A stretch of DNA of 64,000 nt from Nautilus pompilius (GCA_018389105.1 JACATO010001040.1:248001-312000); one strand, 5' to 3'. Positions 48,771 to 61,142 are shown, counted from the stretch's first letter. Translations and numbers: made by a program. The notes: generated from the letters alone by a model not told the origin.

Positions 48771-50039
48771 TTTTCATAAAACATTTACTGGTCTCAAATG
48801 AACTGGAGATATTGCTTACTGAAAAGCTGCTCTGATGTTTTTTACCAATAGAAATATAGTTCTTTTGAGAAAAAAAACCTTCCAAACCTACAATGTTGAA
48901 AAATTTTTTTTTTTTTTTAAGAAAGTCTTGTTGCAAATATTGCTTTTTTTTTCCCAAGGCCCTGTTAATTTTGGCTTGGTGCATTAAAAGTGATGGTTCT
49001 AAAAACTGAAGCAGTGTCTCTTTTTTTTTTTTAATTGTATTTCATATCTGTAAAGATACTATCTATAAATGCAATGTAGTTACAAAAAATTATTGGTTAG
49101 CAGCTTGAAAGTGTTTGTTTATTTTGCCTATGTAGGATTTTAGAATATTAACAATGCAAGACTTTCAAAGAAAATTTAGCTATAATTCTTAAAAATAGGT
49201 TTAACTTGTCAAATGACTACTGCTTGCTTTGTTGGATAAAGGAACATTATAACTGGAACTTGAACTGAAATTTGTTAGAGGCTGAGGGTAAATTCTTGAA
49301 GAATAGATAAACAATTCTTTTTTTTTACTAGCAAACTGAACGGTTTCTTTGAGCTGCAAGCATTTCCCAGACTTAAACAGGTGATGCATCATCTAGTTTT
49401 TTTAAGCTTTCCTTTTGCTAAATCTCGTTTGTAGTGGTGAACACTAAATAGCCATAACAAAGAGGTGAGCTTTAGTTAATAGTATAATGTGCACCAGCTT
49501 GTCTTGCCTTGAATTCCTTTTTGCAATCTAATCAAGAGATCTTGCAGCTGTCTGGATTCTTTAATGCCATTGATGGTTTTTGTTCTTTGACTGAAAAACC
49601 ATCCCAGAGAGAACTGGGAATCTCTAAACTACATTTTAGGGGTCATTTGAAGGTTGGAACGATGTAGTCAGTACATTTAACAGCTAATGATTTGAAGGGA
49701 AATGTGTTTTAGAAAATGGCCAAGAGGAAATATTGCATGTCATAAACATTTGTTAAATGATATGCACGTGTATAATTTGCATATTTTTTTTTTATACTGC
49801 AGTTCTACACAAGATTCTTATATGTCAGGGGAAAACAACTGAATTATTATTAAAAGCTGCCAAGAAGAAAACTTGATATTTGTGAAGTTCTCTCTACCAT
49901 AAACTACGAATTACTTAGAATCTGACAAGAGGAGTTGCAAACAAAATTGTTTCAAAAAGAAGATTTCTTGCGTACCTTGATACTTAACCTACCCCAGAAA
50001 AAATAACAAAAACAAAACTGTCTCCACATTAAAAATTAA

Positions 50040-50103
50040 AGTTTCATTTATTTTTACATCAGATTAATGTTGATCTACTATATATATATATATATATATA
50101 TAC
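50040..50103. repeat. (TA)n microsatellite
   Basis: About 13 TA units at 50,077-50,102. A similar (TA)n lies at 8955-8987. Simple sequence, no other role visible. Confidence 0.8.
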
Positions 50104-50413
50104 TATCCAGTATTTCTTTAACATGGAGATTGTTTGTAACAATGCATGTGATTTTTTCTTAAAAAAAAAATAAAAGTACCTAGCAAAGAGCATTGAGAAA
50201 TTTTTTCGAAAATTTTACTTACAAAAAAGACATTAATTTAACGATGTGCCACCACAACTGATTAGGCAGGCTTGTGTGTAAGAGGCACAGTTCCTGCTAC
50301 ACAGGCAGCACATTAGTAGGGATGCTAATGCAAAAGTAACAAAGCTAGACAGCCAAAACAAGGATTGAATAAATAACATCTGCTTGTTTCAGTAATAACT
50401 TGAAATAGCATTA

Positions 50414-50599
50414 GTGGCAGCTAGTGATTATAAAATCTATGTAGAAACAAGGTCAGGCCGCTCCGTGAGAACTGGGCATCCACAATACAAGATCGTGCAG
50501 GATGTGAAACGTGCAAAGCAACTGGTTTCTGTTGAACATGCACAAGCCAATGCAAGAATGTTAACACTTTCTCCTGTCAAAGAAAAAGAAAAGGTATAG
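50414..50599 (+). other. Unassigned small ORF, 61 codons
   Basis: Encodes a charged peptide (HPQYKIVQDVKRAKQLVSVE, later EHAQANARM and SPVKEKEKV) whose composition looks more protein-like than its AT-rich surroundings. It is preceded by GTGGCAG and the last codons lie at AAAAG|GTATAG, so it could be an exon or a transposon fragment. I do not recognise the family. It may also be chance. Confidence 0.25.
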
Positions 50600-53500
50600 T
50601 GTAGTATAGAGATACCAAAGATGTCTCATCTAAATTTTCATTGCTAGTAAAATGGCTGATTTTGATCATTAAAGCATTACCGTTGTCATGTCCAAGGATA
50701 AAGTTAGTACTAGTGTGTTAATGGCAGTGACAATGTTGGTCAGGCAATAGTAAACTAAATTAAGGCAGCAATATTGTACTGCTGCTATAAATTAATGCAT
50801 TTGGTATGTAGAATTTTTATCTACGGCTAAACTGATTGGGACTTTCAAAACTTGGATCTGCCACCATCATTACTGAAAATACCTCAATTCTTCTAGATCT
50901 TTGGGGTGAGTGGTTTTTCTTTTTTCTTTTTGAGAATTTTGGCTACAATCTAGTCCCCCAACCATTTCCAGTAGTGGACAATTTATAATCCAGAGTTTGA
51001 TGATGATGTGGGCCAGGATTGGTTAATGTCTTGCTCATCCCAGTGTCCAAATTGAAAGCCAAACACTGCACCTTTACACATTATAAAATATCAAGAACTG
51101 GACTGATATGGGAAGGAAGATAGATGCTCTGTAATGACTAATGAATGCAACAGATCTAAGAGCTGCTGCTATTCAATTTTTTCTACAACACCGATTTTGC
51201 TTTACCCTCTTTTTTTGTCTAAATGTATAGAAGCACCTGACATACCAAATAACGTTACACACTTGGGTTCATCTTTTAATTTTCTTTATCACCAGTAATA
51301 GTTTTAAATACACATTCAAAAGCTGAATACTAGTTTACACCTGTTGCTTATGATAGCCTACCTGTTATTCCTTTTAATCCTAATCCATTTTGCCACCACT
51401 TTGTATGAGTAAGCAAAACGACGAAGCAAGTTATCACAAACTGGTATAAATGCAGTACTATTTATTAACAGCAGTTCTTCAAACTAACCACTTAGAAAAC
51501 AGCACTGACAAATCATTGCACCATTCTTGACATTTACCACCTGTCACCTCCAAATACAGGCAAATGTAAAATTATAAAACTTAAGTGCATCACTAACACA
51601 CTACAGCAATTTAAAAATTTGCCAGAGGATGAGGTGGTCATATTCAGTATGTCATCGATAAAATTCTTATGCACCTGAAAGTATTTGGATCAGCAAATAG
51701 ATGTATTAGTGAAGTTATGGATGGTAAGTCAGCTCAAAACCGGTAGTTTTTCTTTTGAATTTTTCAATGAAAATCCTAATTTCCCCAAGCTGGCAAGTGG
51801 ACATGACTGCTACCAGTACCATAAGACAATCTCTCCTTAATAACCAGTATTAACTGTTAATACGTACAATCAAGCCACGCAACATCGAATAAAAATCACT
51901 AGTTGCTGCAAAAATAATTTCATTAAATCTATTTGCTGTGCACTTACATAAAATGGTGATTAGCAGCTACTGAATGGGTTAAATTGGCAAAAATCATGAG
52001 TTTAATAGATAAGTGTGTGCTCAATGAAGGAGACCACAGATTCATAAATGCAGCCAAATAATGAACAGTAATACAAAGGAATGAGTCTCCTTAATTTTTT
52101 CCTATAATCTTAGTAGTACATTAAAAAAATCCATCGATGCATATATTCGTGAAGACTAATTTAGATATTGAACTATTGCTGTTATTTAATGTTTAGCAAG
52201 TTTGATTGATAGATCACTTCTAATGCAGCTATCAAACTAAATTTTAAGTGAAGACAGCTGCTATTTTTGCAGTACAATCAAACAAATGACATTAAGAAAG
52301 TTGTCCACCATTATATATAGCTACTGAAAAGATGAGCCAAATGAACACTAAACAAGCATCAACCTCCAGGTAAGCACCACAAGTTTTATTTGAAAATCTA
52401 ACAGCAACTGAGATGAAGATTTGTTGTCCCAAGTGCAACCTTCTATTTGGTGAACCTCTTGTCCAGTTTCTTCTGAACCAGACCACTTAGCTGTGAGAGG
52501 ATGGTAGAGACTTATGGGCCCCATAAAGTGCAGGAATGACCACACCTTATTAGCGGTAACCGGCTCCATGCAACATTAAATTGTAGACATGTTTATTCAG
52601 AAATCTAAGAGGTGGTGGAAGTACAAAGCATGCATGCATTGCCAAGAAAGTGGTAGAAATAAGTGTTCAGTTTCTTGGGACATCTTGCCTGTCAGGTAGT
52701 GCCATTCACTCATAAGCAGCTGCAAATGCAAAACTAATAGGTTAGTATACTACTCAGTGTAGGAAACTCGACACCGTATACAGTTTAGAAAATAAAATGC
52801 TAACGATGATGAATAGGAAATGGGACAACCATAAGAGAATTAGAAATTTTTTTTTTTTTTTTACAGAGACTAAATGCAAGAGTTATTTTCTTCTTCCAGA
52901 TATCCAAACTTTGGCAAAATAACCCCACAATATTTTTCTTGCTGAGAGTGAGGTTTATTTTGCTATTGGTTAAACTCTGTGGCAGGAAGGAGGGGGCTTT
53001 GCATCTGTCTGTACCTCGTCGTTCCAGAATGTTTTGTAGGCGATCCAGTGTAACAGTCATAGAAAGAAGACAAACGTTAAACTACTATGGCCAAATACAA
53101 ACAAACCAAATGGGAGTTCAACATAGACAAGCACACATTTCTAACAGTTTTATTAAATATATAACCTTTGTACAAAAACTCCTGAGGTTTAATTTAAAAT
53201 AACTTTTAAAAGTTGCAGCAGTCAGAAATGAAAAAAAAAAAGTTGTATACTGTAAAAAAAAATAAATGAACAAACAACAAAAAATTTCAAACAAAAATAG
53301 AAAATCTTGCCAAACCAGTTCATCATACAGGAAATCTGGCTGACTCATTAACCTTGCATTTTTTTTTTTATTATTATCATTATACAGCAAACTTTAACCC
53401 TAACATTTTCCAATGAACCCTTGCTGTGCATTCAACTACTTAGCACCATCTGCATCCAATCATCACGGCCTAGTTTGTTTATAGATTTCAGCTAGAAATT

Positions 53501-55004
53501 TACAAGTGGGCAACTTCCACAAAGCAAGCAAGACAGCTTGCTATCAAGAGTTAAAAATCCTTTAAATTTGTATCTAAGATCTAGTTCCTATTCAATACTA
53601 CACTAATCAGAACAAGAACAGCACTGATCTGTTTTAATTAAATATGCTGGCCATTTTAATGTCCACTGGTAGGTTGCACTTTATATTGGGGGGGAGATAT
53701 CTCCATTTCAATAATAGTTTTAAGATATCTTCAAGATTTAAACTGAAAATATTTGAAACAAAATAAATTCAAACACTAACAAAATGAGTTACGCTCCTTA
53801 TCAGACAATAGTATGGATTGATGATTGAGAAACAAGGTGCTTTTTCACAAAATTCTATAAGGTAGATATTTAAAAGAAGAAAAAAAAGGGGGGAGTCAAG
53901 ATTAAATTATTTTTGTAAAGCTGGTATCGCTGCTAATTTGGACATTGACGTGAAATTAGAGTTTTCATGAATACAAACATCAAGCAGAATTTACTATCAT
54001 AAAGAAATGTCTTGAGGATTCTTGAGAGCAGGCAGGTACAGAATCTTTAAAGTGGGTGGCGGGGTACTTTTCTGCCTTCTTGTGGTTGGTTGTCTCTGGG
54101 GAGTTTTGAGAATCTGAAGTCGTGAAAGATTAAAACAAAACTTTCCTGCGAAAATTGGTAAGCGTTTTAAAGCTGCCTAAAAACTTTAAACACTTTTTGA
54201 TGTAGCACTCAGTCTTCCTTACTGTTGTTAACCACACACGCACACTCACAAACAATTCTATTTTGCGTACAATTTACCTTTTCCAATGATTGTTAATCTG
54301 AAATTCACTTTAAACGTACATGTGACAATAACTCAAAAATACGCCACAAAGGAAGACTTCAAGCACAAGTAACTTAACTAGACAACAACAGCAGCATCTA
54401 GTTTGTGGACAGGAAAGAAATGGTCCTGCAGCAGCAACACCTGTTAGTTTGTAGACGAGCTGAGGGAGGAAGGCTGTTCAGCATTCGTATTTGATGCGTG
54501 TTTTCAAAAATCTGGATCATGATGAATTTTATGACATTAAAATTTCAAATTGCCCCTCCCCCCCCCAAAAGCAGAGACATTTTCCAGGCAGATGAAGTGT
54601 AATTTATATGCAGGGACATCGTTGTTCGTTCTGAAATTCCAAATGAATAGAACTAGAATAAATCAGCAAAGGATGGCAATGGCTTCCCAAGAAACATTTG
54701 TAAGAAAACTCGTAGTAAATCTCCAAAAATCAAAAAAATACAAAGAATCCAGTTTTGAGAACCTATACATAAATTCAAAAACAAAAAAATTTTCTTACCA
54801 AAACAAAAACTCAGAAAACCCAGTTTAACTGATTTGCTAGAAATCTGAAATTTCTCAACTTCCTAATTTAGATATGTATTTATAGCAGAGAAAAAAAGAG
54901 AAGGAAGGAAGCAGCTACTTTAAAATTAGCTATCAGCATGGCTTTCAGGCACTAGTTGATATGGTGGAATGTGAAAATAAGAAAGAAACTATGCAGAACT
55001 TATG
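50600..55004. other. Intergenic/3'UTR region between convergent genes
   Basis: AT-rich, with no domain-bearing ORF. The part from about 53,150 or 52,390 up to 55,004 is probably 3'UTR of the minus-strand CCDC88 homologue; the rest is unassigned. ORFs at 52292-52569 and 52939-53202 show no recognisable family. Confidence 0.4.
53149..53154 (-). terminator. Candidate polyadenylation signal for the CCDC88 homologue
   Basis: TTTATT on the plus strand reads AATAAA on the minus strand, about 1.85 kb beyond the minus-strand stop at 55,005. Another AATAAA (minus) is at 52385-52390. Either could end the 3'UTR. Confidence 0.3.
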
Positions 55005-56273
55005 CTACACACATCCGTATTCATACCACACAGAGTTCTCTTTGCTGGCTTTCTGCTCCTCTGGCTTTGGCACCGGCATCTTGTGTGTTGTTTTTGTTTG
55101 AGGAGAAATCCTTGCAGTGGGTGTTTTTGAAGTGACGTTTGGCATCAAGGACGATGCCTGGCCAGTTGGTGGTGGTGGCTGTTGTTGTGGCGGTTCCCTC
55201 GTTGAGCTGGCACGAAAATGTGTGTCTCTGCGAATGGACGGTTTAGGAGCAGGGACAGGTGGTGGTCCCCTGGAACTAGGTCGCCGAGAGTAGACGCCCT
55301 CCTCTCTCTCTCTCATTTCCAGACCACTGTTAGCTACAGAGTGAGGTCTGTCCAGGAGACTAGACTTTGACAAAGGTCTGTACTCCGGTGAACTGGTGGT
55401 GTTACTTGGCGCAGGCCATCGAGGGCCTACAGATGAATCCAAAGGTTTGGAATGCACTTGATATCTCCAGTCTGCTCTTAGAGTGTTCTGCCCAGTATTG
55501 TAATGAGAAACAAGATCTGGATCCTTTTTATGGAAAGGTGAAACTGTTCTGGTCAATGGTTTCACAGCAGTAAATTTTGTAGAATCCAACGAAGAAAAAG
55601 ATATTGGTCCATCTTGATTTGTTAGTGTTTGCATTTGGCCAGGTGAGTATTTATCCTGGCTAGACGGTGGTCTCTCCAAATTGTCATTATTAACTCTCTC
55701 TTTAGACCCTGATCTTTTCATCAATGACCCTGGATGGTTAGAAAAATAGTTGGGATTTAAGGACTCTTCTAGACTGTTTGGTTTTGTGCTTTCACCTGGC
55801 TGTAATCTTTTGGATGCTGCAGAATACTGGAATTTTGACAGAGATTGCAATGGATCTGGTTCCACAGAAAGCCCAGCCCTTCGCTTTTCTGCTTTGACTT
55901 GTTGCAAATAACGTTCTGTACTCCTGTGTACAGATTTCACTTTCAAATGGTTGCCGAGCTCATCAGAGGCCCTAGGGATGGAATTTGTGTTTGACATAAC
56001 AGAATGGTGATATGAATAATTTCCATCCTGCTGGCCTTCAGATGAGCTGCCTGCACTCTCTGATGATATTCTGGAGATTCTAGATGCATCAAGATCCTGC
56101 GGAGAAACTAAGCGGTGCATGCTGCTGTAGTAATAGGATGGAGAGTTAGATTGTGGGCTGCTGGTGCCTTGGTCACCACCAGGGAAAGGTGCATGCAAAT
56201 AAGATTCTTGACACTCATCTACTTTTGAACCCTTCTGTAATACATCACTGTTTGTAGTTTCCAAGAACTTTTT
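55005..56273 (-). CDS. CCDC88C: CCDC88 (Girdin/Daple) homologue, last coding exon with C-terminal PDZ ligand
   Basis: A 1,269-nt exon, open throughout, encoding 422 residues plus stop. The minus-strand acceptor is TGTTTCTCTTGCAG, and the exon starts KKFLETTNSDVLQ in phase 0. The protein is Ser/Pro-rich and apparently disordered, with a basic segment (STERYLQQVKAEKRRAG), a proline motif (RGPPPVPAPKPSIRRD) like an SH3 ligand, and a Q/P run. It ends WYEYGCV. Human Daple (CCDC88C) also ends in Gly-Cys-Val, which binds the PDZ domain of Dishevelled (established). Together with the GBA exon upstream this identifies a CCDC88 family member, Daple-type at the tail. Invertebrates generally have one CCDC88 gene, so the C symbol reflects the tail rather than strict orthology. 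The N-terminal Hook domain and coiled coil would lie beyond the window. Confidence 0.82.
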   Translation of the reverse strand, partial: KKFLETTNSDVLQKGSKVDECQESYLHAPFPGGDQGTSSPQSNSPSYYYSSMHRLVSPQDLDASRISRISSESAGSSSEGQQDGNYSYHHSVMSNTNSIPRASDELGNHLKVKSVHRSTERYLQQVKAEKRRAGLSVEPDPLQSLSKFQYSAASKRLQPGESTKPNSLEESLNPNYFSNHPGSLMKRSGSKERVNNDNLERPPSSQDKYSPGQMQTLTNQDGPISFSSLDSTKFTAVKPLTRTVSPFHKKDPDLVSHYNTGQNTLRADWRYQVHSKPLDSSVGPRWPAPSNTTSSPEYRPLSKSSLLDRPHSVANSGLEMREREEGVYSRRPSSRGPPPVPAPKPSIRRDTHFRASSTREPPQQQPPPPTGQASSLMPNVTSKTPTARISPQTKTTHKMPVPKPEEQKASKENSVWYEYGCV

Positions 56274-56962
56274 CTGCAAGAGAAACACTTATTACAGACA
56301 ATGTAATAATAGGTTAAGGCTAAATACTACAAGACCATCATCATTCATATTTTAAAATGTTATATTTTGGTAAAATTAGAATAGAATAGTTTCATTGTAC
56401 CAGTTGGCTTGGTGTCCAAAGTGTGATATAAAAATTGTTAGTGTATCCTTAAACCACAAAAAACTCTTGGACACCTTTTAAATAACATTCAATGGGTCAG
56501 TGTTCTAAAAATACTTGAATCACGAAGAAATGCCCTACAAACAAACACTATTAAATTTATATAAAGTAATAATAATTATAAAAAGTAACTCTAATACAAT
56601 ACGATTTCATTCTGATTTTTGCATATTATTAAGCAAATATTACTTAAAACACTACTGGCAAATTTTGTATTAAGATTAGCTTAGCTGTTGTCCACCCTGT
56701 ATACAGTTTCACTCCTATGATTTGCTCACTAAAATTATTAAATCCTAGTTTAATATTTGTTTGTTTTTTTTTTAAAATGGAGGAATAAAACAAGCAAAAC
56801 AAGCAATACCTTTGTGAACAGATCTCAGGTTGTAGGGTTAATGAATTAATTTTTCCACATAATTAAATGGGAATTTCTTCATAAATAAATTGCTCATGTA
56901 ATTTGAGTTTGTTTGGGTTCCCATAGTTACCATTTCAAAACACTGATTACCTTAGTCTAAAA

Positions 56963-59900
56963 CAGTGGTTCCCAAATGAGGGTCTCAGGAATAAAATAAA
57001 ATTTTGGCAAAAATTATGAAATATTACAGGAAAAAATAAATATAAAAAAAACCACAACTTTTATTTTCAATGATTTGTGATGGCAAACAGCAGGATGTTG
57101 GGGTCTTTAGATGGGTATATTAATGCTGCAGAATGAAAATTTGCAACTCATTTGAAGATTTATACCGAAATGGACACAAGAGGCACCCTTTCACTTCTCC
57201 CCAATAGACAGCACATGATTAATGCTACCTGAAGGATTCAAACTATTAGGCAGACCTAAACAAATCAGAAGAAATGTAGGATCAACATAGTTGCCATTCT
57301 GATACCGACAGAAGAAACATGAAAGCACATCAAGCTGTCGTCAAGCAGGCCCACCGTCAGATCCCTGCAAGATTGCCACTGGAAGAGAACCTGAAAACTA
57401 AGCCTTCCTAAGTGTACCTGCATTTCCACATCTATATCTGTATTGTGAACTGGTAGTGTGGCTGTGGCCACGTACATAGCTGTTACACCTGAGTAGAGTC
57501 TTGTTGTTTAGTTTGTTAATAAGTTGAACTTGTATGACTGGTTCTTTCGTGTCAGCATGCATAACTTTACTTGGACTCGTGATATAAATTCACTGGCTCA
57601 TAGCATTAGTGATGTCAGAACAGACATAAAAACCAGAGAGAGAAAGATGACGTCAGTGTTTTTTTCCAATAAGGAAAACAAGTTCTAGATATAATTTCAT
57701 TTACGCATGATAGAGGACTGTTCTGACATTTCAAGTAAGAACTATTCAAAGATTAAGCCCAAATGGACACAGATCTTTTGCTTTCATCACGAAGCTTCTA
57801 GTCTCTTTCTTTGCAACCGTAAAACAGTACGGATCAAGCAGAGTGGCTGTGGAGTCGTCTGGGTCAAGAAAAACTATTTATCATCAACACTGGCAAGAAA
57901 TTAAATTGTTAGTTTTAGCTTTTCCAATATCACACTTGGTCAAAAAAGGGGGGTTTAGTGCCATTATACAGCTACTAACTAAGCAACGTAGTAGACTGAA
58001 AATTACTGATTGGGGTGATTGACTGTTTGTCAAACAGAATCAGAAATCAATAAACAAGCACAGAGCCAGAGAGAGAGAGTCACCAACATATTAAAATTTG
58101 GTCTTTTTGTCACAGCGCTGTACACTGATTAATCTTGTCTGCATACAGAAATGCAAAATTTTTTGCAGTAATGAAACAGTTTGATTTTTTAATTTGTTTT
58201 ATTGCTTCACTTTTTCATTTAATTATGTGAAGAGTTCCATCAGGATTCATGCTCAAAGTTAAAATTTTTCGAAGGAGGCAGTAGTAAAAAGGGTTTCACT
58301 GGAATGGGGCACTGTGTCTTAAACCCTGGGCAGTGGTTACAAGTGAGTAGCATCCGTGCCAGTTGGGATGTTGCACGGCCTGGTGAGACGTAACAATTTA
58401 CAGGGCTTGCTTCAAATTTTTAGTGTGGCAGGCAACTCAAGGCTCTGATACTTCGTGTTTACCTTTTTCTCATTCGTGTTCTCAATGTTTCAGCGTATAT
58501 TAGGCAGTTGCTTGTGTGTGGTTTTTGGAGTGTAATAGGATATCCGTGCTATTTCTGTATTTCTTCCGAGATGGAGATCATAACTCATAATAATTATGCA
58601 TTGGTCACATCACCCAAGTAGTGTTGAGGGAGGGGAATTCCCCTGGGCCCAGCTCATAGACTTGTCCCAGGGCCCCTACTCACTCTCGATGGCTCTGATA
58701 TCACCTGTAGATTATTCATTATATCCATCATCGCTGGCAATTACCAATACACCTCCAAACCAGCACATCAGTTTTCATACAGTGTATTTTTATTATTTGC
58801 CTTTCTACACAATTGTTTATTTTTACGTTCTCAACCAGTCCCCCCCCCCTGTACTTCTAAAAGTTTCCCAATTTAAAACCTTTTTATTTCTAGGTTTGAA
58901 ACCCAATTGGAAAAAAAAATGGCCCAGCACAAAGTATAAGCCAGAGTTTTTGAAATATGGCTCCGATGAACTGAGAGGACGATCTGGGAATGTCTGACCC
59001 CAGTGTGTTCAGTGCCTGCAAGTCCTCGCAAACGGATCTATGAAAGAAAACAGGCTGCAGCATCATTTGAATTCGGTCCATTCAAATTTCGTCGAAAAGC
59101 AACTGAGTTATTGGAAGAATAAAAAAACAAGTAAAGCGAAATTGGATCGATGCTCTCTCGAGTTCAGCCTTTTCTCTGGAGAAAGCTTCCTTGGTGTCCT
59201 CTGAAGTGGCTGGAACACGGAGATGCAAAATGCCTCACTAACATTGGAGAGGAGCTGGTGAAGCCAGCAGCAATAGTGAAAACTGTTTTGCGGAGCAGAT
59301 GCTGCCAAAAAAGCTGGAATCGGCACCACTTTCCAACATTAGCATAAAACGGCGAAATGACCTCAAGTAATTTGGATCAACTAATTGTGGCACTGAAAAA
59401 AGGAGGAAAATTTTCATTGCAAACAGATGAATCTGTGGACATTGCAGGTGACCCTCAGCTCATGGTTTTTTCTGTCAGATACAAAGGAGAAGACAACATC
59501 CTGGAGGGATTTCTCTTCTGCAACGTCCTGTCAACTACAACTGCTGGAGAAGACATCTTTAATATGGTGAATGATTTTTTCAAGAAACATGACCTTGACT
59601 GGTTGAAATGTTTGATGATGTGCACTGAGAGAGTTCCATCTATGATGGGAAGTCACGTGGAATTTGTCACTAGTGTTAATGCAAGAAAACCTGATACCAT
59701 AATAATTCTTTCTTTTTTTTTTTTTAATATTGGGAAAACCTGGCCTTAATGTTTGCAACCAGAACTCCACGTGGTTCTCAATGATGCTATCCAAATTGTG
59801 AATTTTGTCAAGGCCAGGGCTTTGAACTAGCATATTTTCCAGGAAATGTGTGAAGAGATGGGATTACATCATCAGGACTTGTTGTTTCAGTCGGATGTCC

Positions 59901-60816
59901 ATTGGCTCGCTCGAGGAAAGATTCACAGATAGGTTATTGAACTCTAAACTGAAATTTTTCTTCAGAAGCAGCAGCATGCGTTGGCCGACCACCTAAAAAA
60001 TGCTGCTTGACTGGCAAAGCTGGCCTACTTGGTCGACGTCTTCAGGCACCTGAATGAACTAAATTCAGACATGCAGGGCCGAAATCAAACCGTGGTGGAT
60101 GCTTGTGAAAAAATTGCTTCATTCAAGAAAAAACTTGAACTTCAGAGAGAAGAAATGGCTGCCTTCCCAGAACTGAGTGCTCTGCTAGAAGATTCGTCAA
60201 AAATGTCACTCGGTGACATCCAAGTTTTTTTTTTTTTTTTTTCAAGAGTCATCTGCAGAATCTTCAAAAAGAAATGGACAGGTATTTACCAGAAACTATC
60301 GACCTTCAGCAACATAGCTGAATCAAGAATGTGTTCAGTGTGCATGTCAGTGAAGTCTAAGAAGATATCCCAGGATTTCAAGAAGGACTTTTAGATCTCC
60401 AGGAAAGTCAAGTTCAGAAGCAATGTTTTTAAGGCCTTCCATATTCAAAATTTTGTGCCCAGCTCAAGGACAGGTCCATTCTGACTTGGGAAACTGAAAG
60501 GGCTCTCCTTTCCCAACAATCTACCTCTGTGAACAAGGATTTTCCGGTCTTGTGACAATCAAGACTAGAGCAAGAAACCGCGTGTATCCTCAGCTGACTT
60601 GCGTTGCGCTCTGACATCAACTTAAAACCAGAACTTGAAAAAAGCCCACCCAAAAATTGCAGCAGCACTGTAGTAACCACTGAAGTGTTCTACATCTCAT
60701 CTGATTAGCTATTTAAACTACTTCACAATTAAAACTATATTTACCCATCCTTTGGGTCACCAGGATGGGAAAAGATTGTATTTAGGGTTGTAATCAAAAA
60801 CATTTGGGAAACACTG
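56963..60816 (+). mobile_element. Degenerate hAT transposon (Charlie/ZBED5-like), full length with target duplication
   Basis: Left end CAGTGGTTCCCAAATG and right end, inverted, CAGTGTTTCCCAAATG match at 15 of 16 positions. The flanking 8-mers are GTCTAAAA (56955-56962) and GTCTAGAA (60817-60824), close to the nTCTAGAn target preferred by Charlie/Buster hATs. Inside, on the plus strand: a BED-finger-like remnant (about 58,900-59,130), a catalytic-core segment (59,357-59,700: KFSLQTDESVDIAGDPQLMV, then LFCNVLSTTTAGEDIF), an HLNELNSDMQGRN segment (60,029-60,222), and a dimerisation-region remnant with YLCEQGFSGL (about 60,490-60,700). Stops, frameshifts and poly-T insertions break it. Sits in the intron between the last two CCDC88 exons. 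Confidence 0.8.
59357..59749 (+). pseudogene. hAT transposase core fragment inside the element
   Basis: 130-codon open frame with the TDES(V/T)D catalytic-core neighbourhood and the FLFCxxLxTTTxGEDIF motif of the SCAND3/ZBED5-type hAT family. The expected CTDGAPSM motif reads CTERVPSMMG, so the acidic Asp of CTDG is replaced. The frame ends in a poly-T expansion. Not functional. Confidence 0.7.
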
Positions 60817-61021
60817 GTCTAGAACATTCATCCCCACCCCTGGAAACAGTCCCAAGTTGCTCTGGTAATAGATGTCATTAAGTTATGAAAACATCTATGT
60901 ATCTTAATACAATAAAGAAGCATGTGAATCTTAAAATAGTGTGATCTGGAAAAAGATGAAATTCCTGTTTCTGGTTTCCAATTAAAACAATACTACTCAA
61001 GAGACAGACAGAACTACAAAC

Positions 61022-61142
61022 CCGGGCAGGGGGCGAGTTGTTGGCTTCATTCAAGAACTGTTGCATAGTGAGCATTTCACTACCGGGGGATGACCGTCTC
61101 TTTGACATACTTCTCACTGGGGATGCTGGTTGAAAGCCACAC
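61022..61142 (-). CDS. CCDC88C: CCDC88 homologue, exon with GBA motif
   Basis: On the minus strand the frame reads CGFQPASPVRSMSKRRSS then SPGSEMLTMQQFLNEAN and ends NSPPAR. The second piece matches the G-alpha-binding-and-activating motif of Girdin and Daple (SPGSEhVTLxxFLEESN-like, where h is hydrophobic), including the key Phe in QQFL. This motif activates G-alpha-i (known for the human proteins). The acceptor is ACCATCAG (start 61142, one base then 40 codons) and the donor is CGG|GTTTGT (weak). Joining to the last exon keeps the frame (PAR|KKF). The edges are less certain than the motif. Confidence 0.75.

Noticed and set aside
49796..50000. Possible alternative last exon after a TTTTTATACTGCAG acceptor
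   Set aside because: The sequence that follows has immediate stops in all frames joined to HNRNPUL1 exon 17. At best it is a noncoding 3'UTR exon, with no further support.
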